DNA of 64,000 bases from Puccinia triticina (GCF_026914185.1 NC_070575.1:3121001-3185000), one strand, 5' to 3'. Shown: positions 1-13,650, counted from the first letter of the stretch. The notes: generated from the letters alone by a model not told the origin. Numbers and translations: made by a program.

Positions 1-1852
1 GAATCAGCGCCACTAAGCTTTGGCAATGCTAGCAGTATGCTAAATCAAATGTTCTCCCAGATGGAGAAGATTGCTGATGGTAATTCCAAGCAGATTATAC
101 TACATACAAACTCTGCTATATTGTCTCTTGTTAAATCTGTCCAGAAGGACGTATCTACTCCAGTTTTTAATAATGTTCACTTGCTGAAAGATATCATATC
201 CAAGAATTTCAAGTCCGTTAAGTTTTCCTTGTCTGGTCTCACTAATCTGAGTAATACTATATCCGTGTTGGTTAATAATAATGTTGTGGATATCAAAAGC
301 TTAAATTGTCATGTGGAAAAGGTGGAGGGAGCTGTGAGAAAACTTACCATTGGGAATAGCCAGTTGGATGGGATGGAAAGGCGTGTTAAGGAGTTCGTGC
401 AGAACACGCTTGACATATTGGTCTCCAAGATTGTTAGCCGGGATAAGAAAGGCACTAAACTCATACATGAGGTACAGGGAATGAGTGCCCGTATGGCTAA
501 CTTAGAGTCCCACATCTTCTCCTCATCCGCCCCTGCGGCTGCTGCTCCGGCTCCAGACAACATCGGTGCCGCGGTAGCTAATCGTTTAGAGCAGACCTTT
601 CAAGGTTTTGAACGCCGCTTGGCTGATCTTGTGAGCCCCCCTCCTAGGGTGTCACACATATTTCACAAGACCCTGGGCGGGACCCATATAGTCCCAACTC
701 CTCCACCACCTAGCTAGCTTGGCAGAGACATGGTTCTCTCCTTGCTAGGTATGCCCTCTCTCCCATTTCTCACTTCCTCTCTTCCTCTCTGTTCATTCTG
801 GTTGTAGATACTGACAGAGACATGGTTCTCTCCTTGCTAGTTGTTCTCCTTTAGAAATACATGAAACTTGGGCCCTGAAACTTAGAGACAAACTCTCAGT
901 GCCCTCATTTGATCCTTTAGTGAAGAGTCCCATTCTGGACTCTTACAGATCTCCTCCAGACCGTTTGCCATGATCCTTGCGGTTCAGTTCTCGGAAGTGA
1001 TGTAGAAGAAAAACTTGAGGAACAGAGTGAAAGTCAGTGCATTGATTTCCTGAATCTCCAAGGAAAAATTGATCAGATGATGAGCCAGTACCAAGCTGAG
1101 GGTTCTCGGCTTTGTGAAGAGATCACAGGTCTGACTAATACAGTAGAAACCTTTACAAGGAATAATGTTGTAAAAGAACACCCCCTCACCTTGCTGGTGC
1201 CGCAATGGGGCAGCCGTGTTGGGAAACTACGGGCATAGATCCTGAGCTGAAAAAGCGCCTTAACTTCACCATTTCTAAATTGGATTGGCCTAGTTTTTCT
1301 GGCAAAGGCGAATATGACCACCTGCGTTTTGTCCGGTGGATTGATACCGCCCAGAAGGATAGTTATGTTGACAATGAGGTCATTGTGCTAAAGCTTCTCA
1401 CTATGCTCACAGGAGCGGCACTCTTGTGGTATGAGACTATGCGTCTCACTCACCAAGACTCCACGTGGGCCTTTTGGCAAGCTGAGATCTGTAAGAAGTT
1501 TGGCCATTCGGCATGGAAATGCAAAAAAAAAAAACGTTCTTGCAGCGGATAGGTTTGTGCCCGGCGAGACCATTCTGGCGCAGTGGGTCACATGCCAATA
1601 TAGCAGGCTGAAGTGTTTCGAGCCTACTCTTGATCAAGATTCCATCAACTTCAAGCTCCTGAACTTGATGGACAATGAAGTTGAGTACGCGGCTAAGACA
1701 GCGATGAAGCGGCCCAACAAGGACTTGAGTAGTTTTATCAATATACTGGAAGATATTTGCGACAAGACTCGGCTGGGACGTAGACGGTTCCCACCAAATG
1801 TTTCTCCGTCCACACCAGCCAAAGCCCTGGGCAACCCCAGCAAGAGGGGGAA
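1..1852 (+). pseudogene. gag region of the left Gypsy element, interrupted and frameshifted
   Basis: The frame is open from base 1, so the start lies outside the window. The first ~195 residues (to base 629) are heptad-rich and look coiled-coil, with an Ala/Pro linker near 530-560. After the solo LTR the same frame resumes at 953 and runs to about 1200. A one-base shift then leads into 1205-1552, which has the character of a retrotransposon gag domain (hydrophobic/Trp pattern in KLDWPSFSGKGEYDHLRFVRW). A run of 12 A at about 1521-1532 shifts frame again, and the gag C-terminus continues to 1852, where CACTA-1 enters just before the zinc knuckle. Structural capsid role is inferred from position and composition. 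Confidence 0.7.
630..947 (+). mobile_element. Solo LTR of a small family (copy A1), in gag
   Basis: 318 bp beginning TGTGAG and ending CTTACA, flanked by a perfect 5 bp duplication GATCT (625-629 and 948-952). Removing it restores a continuous gag frame. Inside are two copies of a ~30 bp imperfect hairpin containing CAGAGACATGGTTCTCTCC (near 721 and 814), separated by a GTATGC...TTGTAG spacer that looks like an intron. The 3' end is a hairpin, AAGAGTCC-loop-GGACTCTT. Related copies lie at 40680-41027 and, on the other strand, 62196-62537. No coding capacity. Confidence 0.85.
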
Positions 1853-2394
1853 CACTACCAAGATGAATGAATTTGCGATGTCGTATATTGATCAGTATAG
1901 CGTATATTGATCAAATTATGTTGATCAATTTTTTTTTATTCCTCTTCATACCTTTGTCTGTGTTCCATGTTGCCTTAATACTCTTCTATAATCTCTCAAC
2001 TTCCACCTGTGTTAGCTTCAAGCCACAGGAATCTTTTCTTTTTTTTCCCTGATAAAATTCATGAATTTCTACATACACCAGTCTGTTCTTCCTGAAAAGA
2101 GACATTGCAAGTTTTAGGATTAATCCAGGGTGGCTCAGGGGTCTCAGAAATTTTGAATTGTTTTTTTACTTCAACCATTGATGTTATCAGAAGTCTCCAA
2201 ATCTACTTTTTGTCAAAAAAGGGAAACATTGACCCCTCACCTCTTTCAAGATGCCATTTTTCCTGGGTTGTTAATTTTGTGTGACCTGAAATTTCCTGAA
2301 GATTTGGCATATCATCCTTGGTATGCTACATGGATATAAGGCATTTTAAAATTAGTTTAACATGGTTGAACATATTTTTGTCAGGGTCTTAACA

Positions 2395-5300
2395 CCAAGA
2401 AACTACCAAATTAGTGTTATCTGGCAACCAATCACATTGTAGCTGCTACATTTGGGAGTTTTGCGGTCATTCAAGGTACACAATGAATCTTTGAGGGCAT
2501 TTTATTATTTTTGTAGCAGTATCATGGAAGAACTACAACGCTGCGCTGAGATATAGTGGCAGAAAGACCCAGGTATGACCAAATTAGTGATATTTGGCAA
2601 CTGATCACATTGTGGCTGCTACGTTTGGGGGTTTTGTGGTCATTCAAGGTACAAGATGAATATTTGAGGGCATTCAATTATTTTGGTACCAACATCATGG
2701 AAGAAGTCCCACGCTGTGCTGAGATACAGTGGCAGAAACACCAAGAAACTACCAAATTAGTGATATTTGGCAACTGATCAGATTGTGGCTGCTACATTTG
2801 GGTTTTTGTGGCCATTCAAGGTACACAATGAATCTTTAAGGGTATGTGATTGTTTTGGTATCAATATCATGGAAGAAGCCCCATGTTGCGCTGAGATATA
2901 GTGGCAGCAACACCAAGAAATTACCAAATTAGTGACATTTGACAACTGATCAGATTGTGGCTGCTACATTTGGGGGTTTTGTGGCCATTCAAGGTACACC
3001 ATGAATCTTTGAGGGCATTTGATCATTTTGGTACAAATATCATGGAAGAAATCCCACCCTGCGCTGAGATATAGTGGCAAGAACACCAAGATACTACCAA
3101 ATTAGTGGTATTTGGCAACTGATCACATTGTGGCTGCTACATTTGGGGGTTTTGTGGCCATTCAAGGTACGCAATGAATCTTTAAGGGTATGTGATCGTT
3201 TTGGTATCAATATCATGGAAGAACCCCCATTTTGCGCTGAGATATAGTGGCAGCAACACCAAGAAACTACCAAATTAGTGACATTTGGCAACTGATCAGA
3301 TTGTGGCTGCTACATTTGGGGTTTTTGTGGTCATTAAAGGTACACAATGAATCTTTAAGGGTATGTGATTGTATTGGTATCAATATCATGGAAGAACCCC
3401 CATGTTGCGCTGAGATATAGTGGCAGCAACACCAAGAAACTACCAAATTAGTGACATTTGACAACCGATCAGATTGTGGCTGCTACATTTGGGTGTTTTG
3501 TGGTCATTCAAGGTGCAAAAGAAATCTCTGAGGGCATGTGAACATCTTGGTACCAATATCATGGAAGAACTCCCACGCTGCGCTGAGATATAGTGGCAGA
3601 AACACCAAGAAACTACCAAATCAGTGATATTTGGCAACTGATCACATTGTGGTTGCTACATTTGGGGGTTTTGTGGTCATTCAAGGTACAAAATGAATTG
3701 TTGAGGGAATTTGATCATTCTGGTACCAATATCATGGAAAACCTCCCATGCTGCGCTAAGATATAGTGGCAGAAACATCAAGAAACTACCAAATCAGTGA
3801 CATTTGGCAACTGATCATATTGTGGCTGCTGCATTTAGGTTTTTGGTGGTAATTCAATGTCAGCCTGTAGGTAACTAACCGTGTCTGAGAGGGTTGTTAC
3901 TAGCAAGATGATAGTGTAAGATGCCAAGGATGGGCCAATGGGTTCGTGGTAAGACCTGTAAAAGGTTTCACTCTATCAGTAATCTTGACTGAGAGGCTTG
4001 CTCAATTAAGGCGCATCCAGATCAACAGAGGGTGTTAATAGGCATCCAAGGAATAACTCAACTTGGGTTCGTGGTTTTACCTACAGAAAGGTAAGGGTAA
4101 TCAAGAGTTGAGAGTATTCCTGAATTGAGTGACGGTCAAGAATGAAAGCACTGTTTAGCTATAGTATGGGTTAAACTTTGCTGTAATAATACTCTGAGGG
4201 ATAAACAGTCCTGGGGGGCGTGTTTATGTAGAGGGGAAAAGAGCAGGAGGGAACATGAGGCGCTTGGAGGCGCTTCAGGACCAGGGGGGAACTGTAAGCG
4301 CTCAAGGGAAGCAGATCCTCATGAGGATCAACATTGGAAATGATCAGGGCAGTGTAATGATCAGTACTGATCCTAGATCAGTAGCTGTGCACACTAGCTG
4401 ATCATAACCAATCAGTGATTCCATTCAGTGCTCTTTGAATTGGATTACATCATGTATTGTTTATGTATTTATATCATAACCAATATATTATGTAAATGGG
4501 GACTGAGGTGTAACAGGGGATAAATGAGTGATACCTGTCTTGGGGTATTTCACGTGTATAGTAATATTACAATGTATTGTAATCTTACTGTTGCACATAA
4601 CTTAAATCTCATAACAACAGTACATTAGGGTAACTATATTTAACTATGGTTATCTGTAATGTAATGTATAACAGGAGTACATTCTTAAGCTTGTATCTGA
4701 TGATATACATATGTAATAAAGGTGTAAAAAGGAATGTAATATATGTAATGTGAGTATTTGCAGATACTTGGTACGTCCAAGGTACTGTGACATGTACTGT
4801 GTGGCTGACATTCAAGGGACACAACTAATCTTTGAGGGCATTTGATCATTTCGGTACCAATATCATGGAAGAACTCCCATGCTGGGCTAAGATATAGTGG
4901 CAGAAACACCAAGAAACTACCAAATTAGTGACATTTGGCAACTGATCACATTGTGGCTGCTACATTTTGGGGTTTTGTGGTCATTCAAGGGACACAAGGA
5001 ATTTATGAGGGCATTTGATCATGTTGGTACCAAGATCATGGAAGAACTCCCACGCTGGGCTAAGATATAGTGGCAGAAGCACCAAGAAACTACCAAATTA
5101 GTTATAATTGGCTACTCATCAAATTGTAGCTGCTACATTTGGGGGTTCCGTGGTCATTAGCCGCTACGCTCTGATTGGTTGCCAAATCTCACTAATTTGG
5201 TAGTTTGTCTGCCACTGTATCTCAGGGCAGCATGGGAGTTCTTCCATGATATTGGTACCAAAATGATCACATGCCCCCAAAGATTCATTGTGTACCTCAA

Positions 5301-6780
5301 ATGACCAGAAAACACCCAAGTGTAGCAGCCACAATGTGATCAGTTGCCAAATATCAGTAATTTGGTAGTTTCTTGGTGTTTCTGCCACTACATCTCAGCG
5401 CAGCTTGGGAGTTCTTCCATGAAATTGGTACCAAAATGACCAAACTCCCTCAAAGATTGGTTGACTACCTTGAATGACCACAAAACCCCCAAGTGTAGCA
5501 GCCACAATGTGATCAGTTGCCAAATTAGTGATATTTGGCAACCATTCACATTGTAGCTGCTACATTTGTGGGTTTTGTGGTCATTCAAGGTACACAACTC
5601 ATCTTTGAGGGCATTTACTCTTTCGGTACCAATATCATTGAAGAACTCCCAGGCTTCCCTGAGATATAATGGCAGAAACACCAATAAACTACCAAATCAG
5701 TCATATTTGGCAACTGATCACATTGTGGCTGCTACATTTGGGGGTTTTGTGGTCATTCAAGGTAATCAATGAATCCTTGAGGAAATTGGATCATTTTGGT
5801 ACCAATCCCATGGAAGAAAACCCACGCTGCGCTGAGATATAGTGGCAGAAACACCAATAAACAACCGAATTAGTGATTATTGGGAACCGATCACATTTTA
5901 GCTGCTATATTTGGAGGTATTGTGGTCATTCAAGGTACACAATAGATCTTTGAGGGCATTTGATCATTTTGGTACCAATATCGTGGAAGCACTCCTATGC
6001 TGCACTGAGATATAGTGGCAGCAACACCAAGAACGTACTAAATTAGTAATATTTTTCAACTGATCACATTGTGCCTGCTAAATTTGGGGGTATTGTGGTC
6101 ATTCAAGGTACACAATGAATTTTCAGGGGCATTAGATCATTTTGGTACCAATATCATGGAAGAACTTCCACACTGCGCTGAGATATAGTGGCAGAAACAC
6201 GAAGAAACTACCAAATTAGTGATATTTGGCAACTGATCAGGTTGTAGGGGCTACATTAGGGGGTTTTGTGGTCATTTAAGCCACACAATGAATTCTTGGC
6301 AACTATTGATCATTTTGAAACCAATATCATGGAAGAACTCCCAGGATGCTTTGAGATATAGTGGCAGAAACACCAAGAAACTACCAAATTAGTGAGATTT
6401 GGCCACTGATCAGATTGTAGCTGCTACATTTGGGGGTTTTGTGGTCATTTAAGGTACACAATGAATCCTTAGGGACTATTGATCATTTTGAAACCAATAT
6501 CATGGAAGACCTCCCAGGCTGTGTTGAGATATAGTGTCAGAAACACCAAGAAACTACCAAATTAGTGACATTTCGCCACTGATCAGATTGTAGCAGCTAC
6601 ATTTGGGGAATTTGCAGTCAGGAAAGGTACAAAATGAATCTATGGGGGCTTTTAAACATTTTGGTACCAATTTCATGGAGAAATTCCCAGGCTGTGTTGA
6701 GATATTGTTTCAAAAATACCAAGAAACTAACAAAGTAGTGAGATTTGGCAACTGAGCAGATTGCAGCTGCGGCATAATGG
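2395..6780. repeat. ~173 bp tandem array inside CACTA-1
   Basis: About 20 copies of a ~173 bp unit recognisable by words such as ACTACCAAATTAGTG, GTGGCTGCTACATTTGGGGG, TTGGTACCAATATCATGGAAG and GAGATATAGTGGCAGAAACA. The period is clear from positions 3094, 3267 and 3440. The array is interrupted by a 953 bp solo LTR (3858-4810), and units between about 5160 and 5526 are inverted. Short ORFs read from both strands are by-products of the repeat. A homologous array fills CACTA-2 at 11.5-13.65 kb. Confidence 0.9.
3858..4810. mobile_element. Solo LTR, 953 bp, nested in the CACTA-1 array
   Basis: Begins TGTCAGCC and ends GGCTGACA (8 bp perfect terminal inversion, TG...CA) and is flanked by TTCAA at 3853-3857 and 4811-4815. 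The flanking 173 bp unit is continuous once it is removed. AT-rich 3' half, no ORF with recognisable domains. Terminal bases resemble the start of the LTR family at 46291 and 59938, but the interior is different. Orientation unknown without an internal copy. Confidence 0.75.
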
Positions 6781-7419
6781 ATGTAACCCCAAATACATTA
6801 TTTCTGGGTTTTATATGCAGAAAAATTTTCCAATGAAATTTTACGTGGGAATATTCCTCTTTAATCTGTGGTTGATAAAAAAAGTAGATAAAAAAAAGAA
6901 CCTGACAAAAATATGCTAAACCATGCTAAACTAATTTCAAAAAGGCCTCCTATACACACTTCAAGTATGATATGCAATATCTTGAGCAAGCTCAACAAAC
7001 CAAATTAAAAATGTGTGCAGGATGGTATCATGAGAGAGGTCAGGGGTCAATGTTCTTCCTTTTTTGAAAAAAAAAGTCAATTTGCAGACTTCTGATAACA
7101 GATCAATTGTTGAAGTAAAAAAAAAGAAAAAAAAATTGAAACCCCTCAGCCACCCTGGATTAATCCTAAAACTTGCAATGTCTTTTTTTCAGCAAGAATT
7201 GAATGGTGTATGTAGAAATTTATGAATGTTATCAGGCAAAAAAAAAAAATTCCTGTGGCTTGAAGCTAACACAAGGGGAAGGAGAGAGATTATAGAATAG
7301 TATTAAGGAGACATGGAACACAGACAAAGGTATCAAGAAGAATAATAAAAAAAAAAATTGATCAATATACGCTATATTGATCAACATACAACATCGCAAA
7401 TTCATCCATCTTGGTAGTG

Positions 7420-9328
7420 GAAGTCCTTGCCTTCTGACATTAAATGCTTCACATGTAAGGAGACAGGCCACACATCACGGAAGTGTTCCAAGAATTTCAA
7501 TGCTGTGGACAAAGGTGACGAGGCTGGTGTTAGTGCAGAAATGGGCAGTGATCCGGAAGACAATTAATCCTTTATAGGTGTTGTCTCCGGAAGCGTGGAT
7601 ACGGTGGAAACACCTTGCGGGAGGAACAACTTTGTGCAGATGAGCTGCTGCAACAGGGATTGCATGGTGTTGTTGGAAAGCGGCGCGGTTAGGTCCGTAG
7701 TCGGGAAACACTACCTTGCGCGTTTTTGCCCGGGATGGGAGAAGTTTATCCTGGCAGACCAGGTGGGCAAATTTCATAGCGCCTCTGGGGCCTTGATTCC
7801 GCTGGGTATTGTGAATATTCATCTTATCCTGGTAGATGTAAAGATGGTTATGAAATTTGTTGTCATGGAAAATATGACTTCCTCGTATTTCATAATTGGA
7901 AATGATTATATAGTACATTACCACATCTCCTTATTGAACACGGAGAAGCAGCAATTTACTATTGGGAAGAGAGTCTTTGATTTCGACAAAACTATCAATG
8001 CAGTTGATACCGTGACAGAAGCTGTGGAGGCGTTTGAGGATGAGGTTGGGTGCAAGTCCAAAATATGTGACGACCTCACTCCGGACCAGCAACAGTGCCT
8101 AGTGCGCACCTTGTCCGAGAACAAAGCCGCTTTTGTCACGCCGGATCAGCCCTTTGGATCCATTAAGGGCCACGAAATGGAAGTTACTTTGACAGTGGAC
8201 AAACCATACCCTTTGGCCCTTTGGAAGTCACCGTACCCCGCTAGTCCTAAAGCCCGCGCGGCTATTGAGGAGCATATTGCGCTTCTGATCCGCATGGGTA
8301 TATTACGAAAAGTAGGGTCTAATGAGGGCGTTTCTATCACCACCCCTGTGATAATCGTGTGGAATAAGGAAAAGTCTAGGCTAGTCGGCAATTTTCGGGT
8401 GCTGAATACGTACACTACGCCGGACCGGTACCCTATGCCAAAGATCACGGAATCTCTGACCAAACTGCATGGAGCAAAATACATAACTTGTATGGACGTC
8501 CTGAAGGGTTTCCACCAGAACAAAGTGCATAAGGATAGTCGTCAGTTCTTGTGTATCATATCTCACATGGGAATCCACAAATACCTGCGGATGCCATTTG
8601 GCATTAAGAATGCACCTTCTCATTTCCAGTGTATGATGGACACTGAGTTCCACTTAGAACTAAGCGAGCCGTGGTTAATCATTTATATTGATGATAATAT
8701 TATCTTCACAGACACCTGGGAGGAACATCTGGTGAAGCTACATATCATCCTCCAAAAGGTGATTGCGATGGGGATGAAAATTTCTCTGTCAAAGTGTTCC
8801 TTTGGTTTTTCAGAGCTGAAGGCGCTGGGACACATTGTTAACGGACTGTCTTTGTGTATTGACCAGAACCGGGTAGCAGCGGTACTTTTGAAGCCAATCC
8901 CAGTGACCGTCAAGGAACTGCAGTCTTTTCTTAGTTTTGCGGATTATTACCATCTGCATATAAAAGACTTCAATATGATGGTGTCATGCTTGTACAAGAT
9001 CTGTAGTCCAAACGTTGCCTTTGAGATGACTTTGGAGCGGGTTGGGACTTACAAGGCGTTGCGGGTTGCATTGACTACAGCTCGGTTACTGTTCCACCCT
9101 GATCCCTCTTGGCCTTTTTTACTGTATGTTGATGCCTGCATGGATGGGATTGGGGCGGCACTACTCCAGATTCAGATGATTGGCCATAAGGAGCAGGAGG
9201 GTGCTATTTGTTTTATATTGCAACAGCTGAAGGACTCCGAGAAGAAATACGGTGCTTCACAGCTTGAGTGCCTCTGTTTGGTGTGGGCTCTTGAGAAGCT
9301 GTATTACTATCTAGACGGTAATTACTGA
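7420..9328 (+). pseudogene. pol part 1: zinc knuckle, protease, reverse transcriptase, RNase H start
   Basis: Directly after CACTA-1 comes a CCHC zinc knuckle (C-x2-C-x4-H-x4-C, bases ~7445-7486). An in-frame TAA at 7565-7567 interrupts it from the protease-RT frame (7595-9328). The protease motif reads LLESGA where LLDSGA is expected, so the catalytic Asp is replaced by Glu. RT motifs include NFRVLN, YPMPKI, RMPFGIKNAP and the catalytic IIYIDDNIIF (YxDD). RNase H begins with FLLYVDACMDGIGAAL. The frame breaks at [10 protein letters not shown] (about 9318), continuing in another frame. It would copy element RNA into cDNA in the particle if intact; here it is dead. Confidence 0.9.
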
Positions 9329-10589
9329 CTGTGTTGCATTGAAATCCTTGCTCAGCATGAAGACCCCAAGTCAACACATGATGAGGTGGCAGATTTCCAT
9401 CCAAGAGTGGAGGGAATCAATGACCATTGTGCATTGCGATGGACTTATTCACAAGAATGCGGATGGGCTATCACGGTGGGCCTTGCCAAATGACAAGGAT
9501 AACCCCGCGTCTGACAAAGAAGATAGTCTGAGAGAGGTACCTATCATGGCTATTAGCATCAGCGGGTTGTTGGTTGAGTTCTGGGACTTGGTTGAACGTA
9601 GCTATGATGAGGACCGTAACACTGCTGCCCTTGTTGGGATCCTCCGGTTGAAACACTCGCAGCCGGACTTGGTGGCTCAGTTGGAAGATCCTTGGAAGGC
9701 TAACTTTAGCGCCGGCCGTTTTCTCTTGCTCAATGGGCTACTGTACCATTGGACTGAAAATCATTGTGCACTTGTCCTGGTGAAGGATGATCATATTCAG
9801 ACAATGTTGCACAAGTGTCACAATAATGTGGCAGCCAGCCACTTTTCTAAGGACAGGACGGTGGAGCGTTCGCGCGCCCTGGCCTGGTGGCCAGGATGGA
9901 AAACTCAAGTGGAGAAATACTGCACGAGCTGTGATTGTTGCCAAAAGGCCAACTGTGCAACAGGTAAGCGTTTTGGTCTTTTGCAAGCGATTGAGGAGCC
10001 AAAAGGGCGGTGGGAAGTCGTCAACATGGACTTTGTCACTGCACTCCCTACAGCTGGCAAAGATAGCTAAAATACCGTTCTAGTTGTGGTTGACCGTTTC
10101 TCCAAACAAGCGCGGTTTTTGCCGTGTTACAAGGAGAAAACCGCGCTGGATGTGGCTTTAATCTTTTGGAACTCCATCATTCATGACGTTGGCTGTCCCA
10201 GGGTGATCATAACAGATTGTGACCCAAAGTTCACATCTGAGTTCTGGTGTAGCTTGTTCCAGCTTGTAGGAACAAAGCTGTCTTTCTCCACGGCCTATCA
10301 CCCCCAGACAGATGGGCTGGCGGAAAGGATGATTCAGACGCTGGAGGACATGATCCGGAGGTACTGTGCTTTTGGGCTTCAGCTCAAGGATAGCGAAGGC
10401 CATACGCACGACTGGGTGTCTTTGTTGCCCGAGTTGGAGTATGCATACAACTCCAGTATCCATTCCAGCACGGGTAAAACACCCTTCAAATTAGAGCGCG
10501 GATGGATCCCGCACATGCCCTCTGATATGCTGCTTAGCAAAGGGGAAACCCTACATGTCCGTCTGCCAAGAGGTTTCAGGAGATGATGC
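9329..10589 (+). pseudogene. pol part 2: RNase H end and integrase
   Basis: Continues the RNase H domain ([10 protein letters not shown]) and then the integrase: an HHCC zinc-binding region (HKCHNN...CTSCDCCQ), the first catalytic Asp in [11 protein letters not shown], the second in ITDCDPKFTSEFW, and the Glu in YHPQTDGLAERM, so the DDE triad is visible. An in-frame TAA at 10068-10070 falls in the middle of the catalytic core. A frameshift near 10560-10586 ends the frame. The integrase would insert cDNA into chromosomes. Confidence 0.88.
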
Positions 10590-10995
10590 TTCAAGCAGAG
10601 AAGCACGCCAGCAAATGAATAGCCGGGGCTGTGGCGTATAATAAGGAACAGTGGGACAAGAGCCATCAAGACCGTGATATTAAAGTCGGCGACCACGTGC
10701 TTGTCTCAAGTGTCAACTTTCAGAATTTGGGAGGTAATCGTAAGTTGAAAGACTTGTTTGTGGGCCCCTTTTTTGTCAAAGCTTTTTGTGGACGGAATGC
10801 TGTCAAGGTTGTTCTAATGGATCAGGTCTTTGACCTTAAACACCCAACATTTCCGGTTGGTTTATTGAAGAAGTATGTGGTTGATGGAGACCATGGACCC
10901 CACCCCTCCAGTTGTACCTACTATGCTGTTGCAACGGACTGCAATGTTGCATTCTGCGTTCTGGAAAAGAAGTTGACCAGAATACAAGGTCAAGA
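10563..10995 (+). pseudogene. pol part 3: integrase C-terminal (GPY/F-like) region
   Basis: After the frameshift the sequence reads in a third frame through KRFQEMMLQAEKHASK, an in-frame TGA near 10617, then QWDKSHQDRDIKVGDHVLV and LKDLFVGPFFVKAF, which matches the GPY/F-type module at the end of Gypsy integrases. It stops at CACTA-2. The same protein resumes after that element at 14296. Confidence 0.75.
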
Positions 10996-11265
10996 CACTA
11001 CCAAGATGGATGAATTTGCAATGTCGTATATTTATCAATATAGCGTATACTGATCAATTTATATTGCTCAATTTTTTTTTTTTTTTATTCCTGTCAATAC
11101 CTTTGTCTGTGTTCCATGTCTCCTTAAAACTCTTCTATAATCTCTCTCCTTCCCCCTGTGTTAGCTTCAAGCCACAGGAATATTTTTTTTTTGACTGATA
11201 AAATTCATGAATTTCTACATACACCATTCAATTCTTCCTGAAAATGCAAGTTTTAGGATTAATCC

Positions 11266-11371
11266 AGGGGTTAGGGGTTAGGGATTAGGGGTTAGGGTTT
11301 GGGGGTTAGGGGTTGGGGTCGGGGGTTAGGGGTTAGGGGTTAGCGGTTAGGGATTAGGGATTAGGGGGGAT
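11266..11371 (+). repeat. Telomere-like TTAGGG(G) repeat inside CACTA-2
   Basis: About 105 bp of degenerate TTAGGG/TTAGGGG units (GGGGTTAGGGGTTAGGGATT and variants). TTAGGG is the usual telomere repeat of basidiomycetes and many other eukaryotes. Here it is interstitial and lies where the left terminal region of CACTA-2 stops matching CACTA-1, with unrelated sequence following. Confidence 0.85.
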
Positions 11372-11544
11372 ATGAAAAAAAAACTTGGGCAATACTGGTC
11401 AGAAGCGTGTGGTAACCTTCTTTTCCGCGGTTCTGACACAGCTCCTCCCAGCTCCATCCAGCTCCGCCCTCCCATCGGTTTCAAACCAAAGATAATGGAA
11501 AATTTATCTTTGGTTTAAAGCCAATGGATGAAATAGCCATGTCT

Positions 11545-13650
11545 CCCACAAAACCCCCAAATGTAGCAGCTACAGTCTGATCAGTTTCCAAATATCACTA
11601 CTTTGGTAGCTTATTGGTTTTTCTGCGCTTGTAAACATTTTGGTAACACTCTGGCAGAAGAATTCCCATGCTGGGATGAGATATAGTGGCAGAAAAACCA
11701 AGAAGCCACCAAAGTAGTGATATTTGGAAACTGATCAGCTGTAGGTGCTACATGTGGGGGTTTTGCGGTCAGTAAATGAACATAATGAAACCGTGGGGGC
11801 TTTTCAACATTTTGGTTACCATATGGCAGAAGGATTCCCACTCTGGGAAGAGATATAGTGGCAGAAACACCCAGAAACTGCCAAAGTAGTGATATTTGGA
11901 AACTGATCAGACTGTTGCTGCTACATTTGGAGGTTTTCAGGTCAGTAACAGTACATAATAAAAATTTGGCCGCCTGTGAACATTTTGGTAACCATATGGC
12001 AGAAGGATTCCCACGCTGGGATGAGATACAGTGGCAGAAACACCCAAAAACTACCAGAGTAGTGACATTTGGAAACTGATCAGACTGTAGCTGCTACATT
12101 TGGGGGTTTTGGGGTGAATAAAGGTACGTAATGAAATTTTGGACGCTTTTAAACATTTTGGTAACCATATGGCAGAAGAATTCCCACGCTGGGATGAGAT
12201 ACAGTGGCAGAAACACCCAGAAACTACCAAAGTAGTGATATTTGGAAACTGATCAAACTGTAGCTGCTACATGTGGGGGTTTTGTGGTCAGTAAAGGACC
12301 ATAATGGAAATTTGGGGGCTTGTTAACATTTTGGTAAACATATGGCAGAAGAATTCTCACGCTGGGAAGAGATATAGTGGCAGAAACACCCAGAAACTGC
12401 CAAGGTAGTGATATTTGGAAACTGATCAGACTGTCGCTGCTACATTTGGGGGTTTTCAGGTCAGTAACGGTATATAATGAAAATTTCGCCCCCTGTGAAC
12501 ATTTTGGTAACCATATGGCAGAACAATTCCTACGGTGGGATGAGATATAGTGGCAGAAACACCCAGAAACTACCAAAGTAGTGATATTTTGAAACTGATC
12601 AGACTGTACCTGCTACATGTGGGGGTTTTGCGGTCAGTAAAGGAACATAATGAAACTTTGGGGGCTTGTAAAAATTTTGGTAACCATACGCAGAAGAATT
12701 CCCACGCTGGGATGAGATATAGCGGCAGAAACACCCAGAAATTGCCAAAGTAGTGATATTTGGAGACTGATCAGACTGTAGCTGCTACATTTGGGGGTTT
12801 TGTGGTGAAAAAAGGTTCATAATGAAATTTTGGCCGCTCTTAAACATCTTGGTAAACATATGGCAGAAGAATTCCCATGCTGGGATGAGATATAGTGGCA
12901 GAAACACCCAGAAACTACCAAAGTAGTGATATTTGGAAACTGATCAGACTGTAGCTGCTACATTTGAGGGTTTTGTGGTCAGCAAAGGTACATAATGAAA
13001 CTTTGGGGGCTTTTCAACATTTTGCTAACCATACGGCAGAAAAATACCCACACTGGGATGAGATGTAGTGGCAGAAACACCCAGAAACTGCCAAAGTAGT
13101 GATATTTGGAAACTCATCAGACTCTAGTTGCTACATTTGGGGGTTTTGTGGTGAGCAAAGGTACTTAATGAAACTTTGGCCGCTTTCAAACATTTTGGTA
13201 ACCGTATGGCAGAAGAATTTCCACGCTGGGATGAGATATAGCAACAGAAACACCCAGAAACTATCAAAGTAGTGATATTTGGAAACTGATCAGACTGTAG
13301 CTGCTAAATTTGGGGGTTTTGTGGTCAGTAAAGGTAATGAAACTTTGGAGGCTTGTAAATATTCTTATTACAATATGACAGAAGAATTCCCAAGCTGGGA
13401 TGAGATATAGTGGCAGAAAAACCAAGAAGCCACCAAAGTAGTGATATTTGGAAACTGATCAGCTGTAGGTGCTACATTTGGGGGTTTTGTGGTCAACAAA
13501 GGTACATTATGAAATTTTGTGTGCTTGTAAACATTTTGGTACCAATATTTTGGAAGCATTACCAGGCTGGGATGAGATATAGTTGCAGAAACACCAAGAA
13601 ACAACCAAAGTAGTGCTATTTGGCAACTGATCAGATTATAGCTGCTGCAT
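11545..13650. repeat. ~173 bp tandem array inside CACTA-2
   Basis: About 12 units homologous to the CACTA-1 array but of a distinct subtype (GGAAACTGATCAGACTGTAG, CCATATGGCAGAAGAATTCC, GGGATGAGATATAGTGGCAG). The first partial unit (11545-11640) is inverted relative to the rest. No genuine coding sequence is seen; ORFs in it are repeat artefacts. Confidence 0.88.

Larger units (their letters stand above)
1853..7419. mobile_element. CACTA (EnSpm/CMC) element 1, non-autonomous
   Basis: 5,567 bp with ends CACTACCAAGATG...CATCTTGGTAGTG and a 3 bp duplication GAA (1850-1852 and 7420-7422), as expected for the CACTA superfamily. The inverted ends extend some 500-600 bp inward with good similarity (1853-2390 against 6790-7419) and carry TTGATCA motifs. 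No transposase frame is present: the interior is a ~173 bp tandem array, part of it inverted, plus a nested solo LTR (3858-4810). It must be mobilised in trans if at all. It sits in gag of the left Gypsy element, just upstream of the zinc knuckle. Confidence 0.85.
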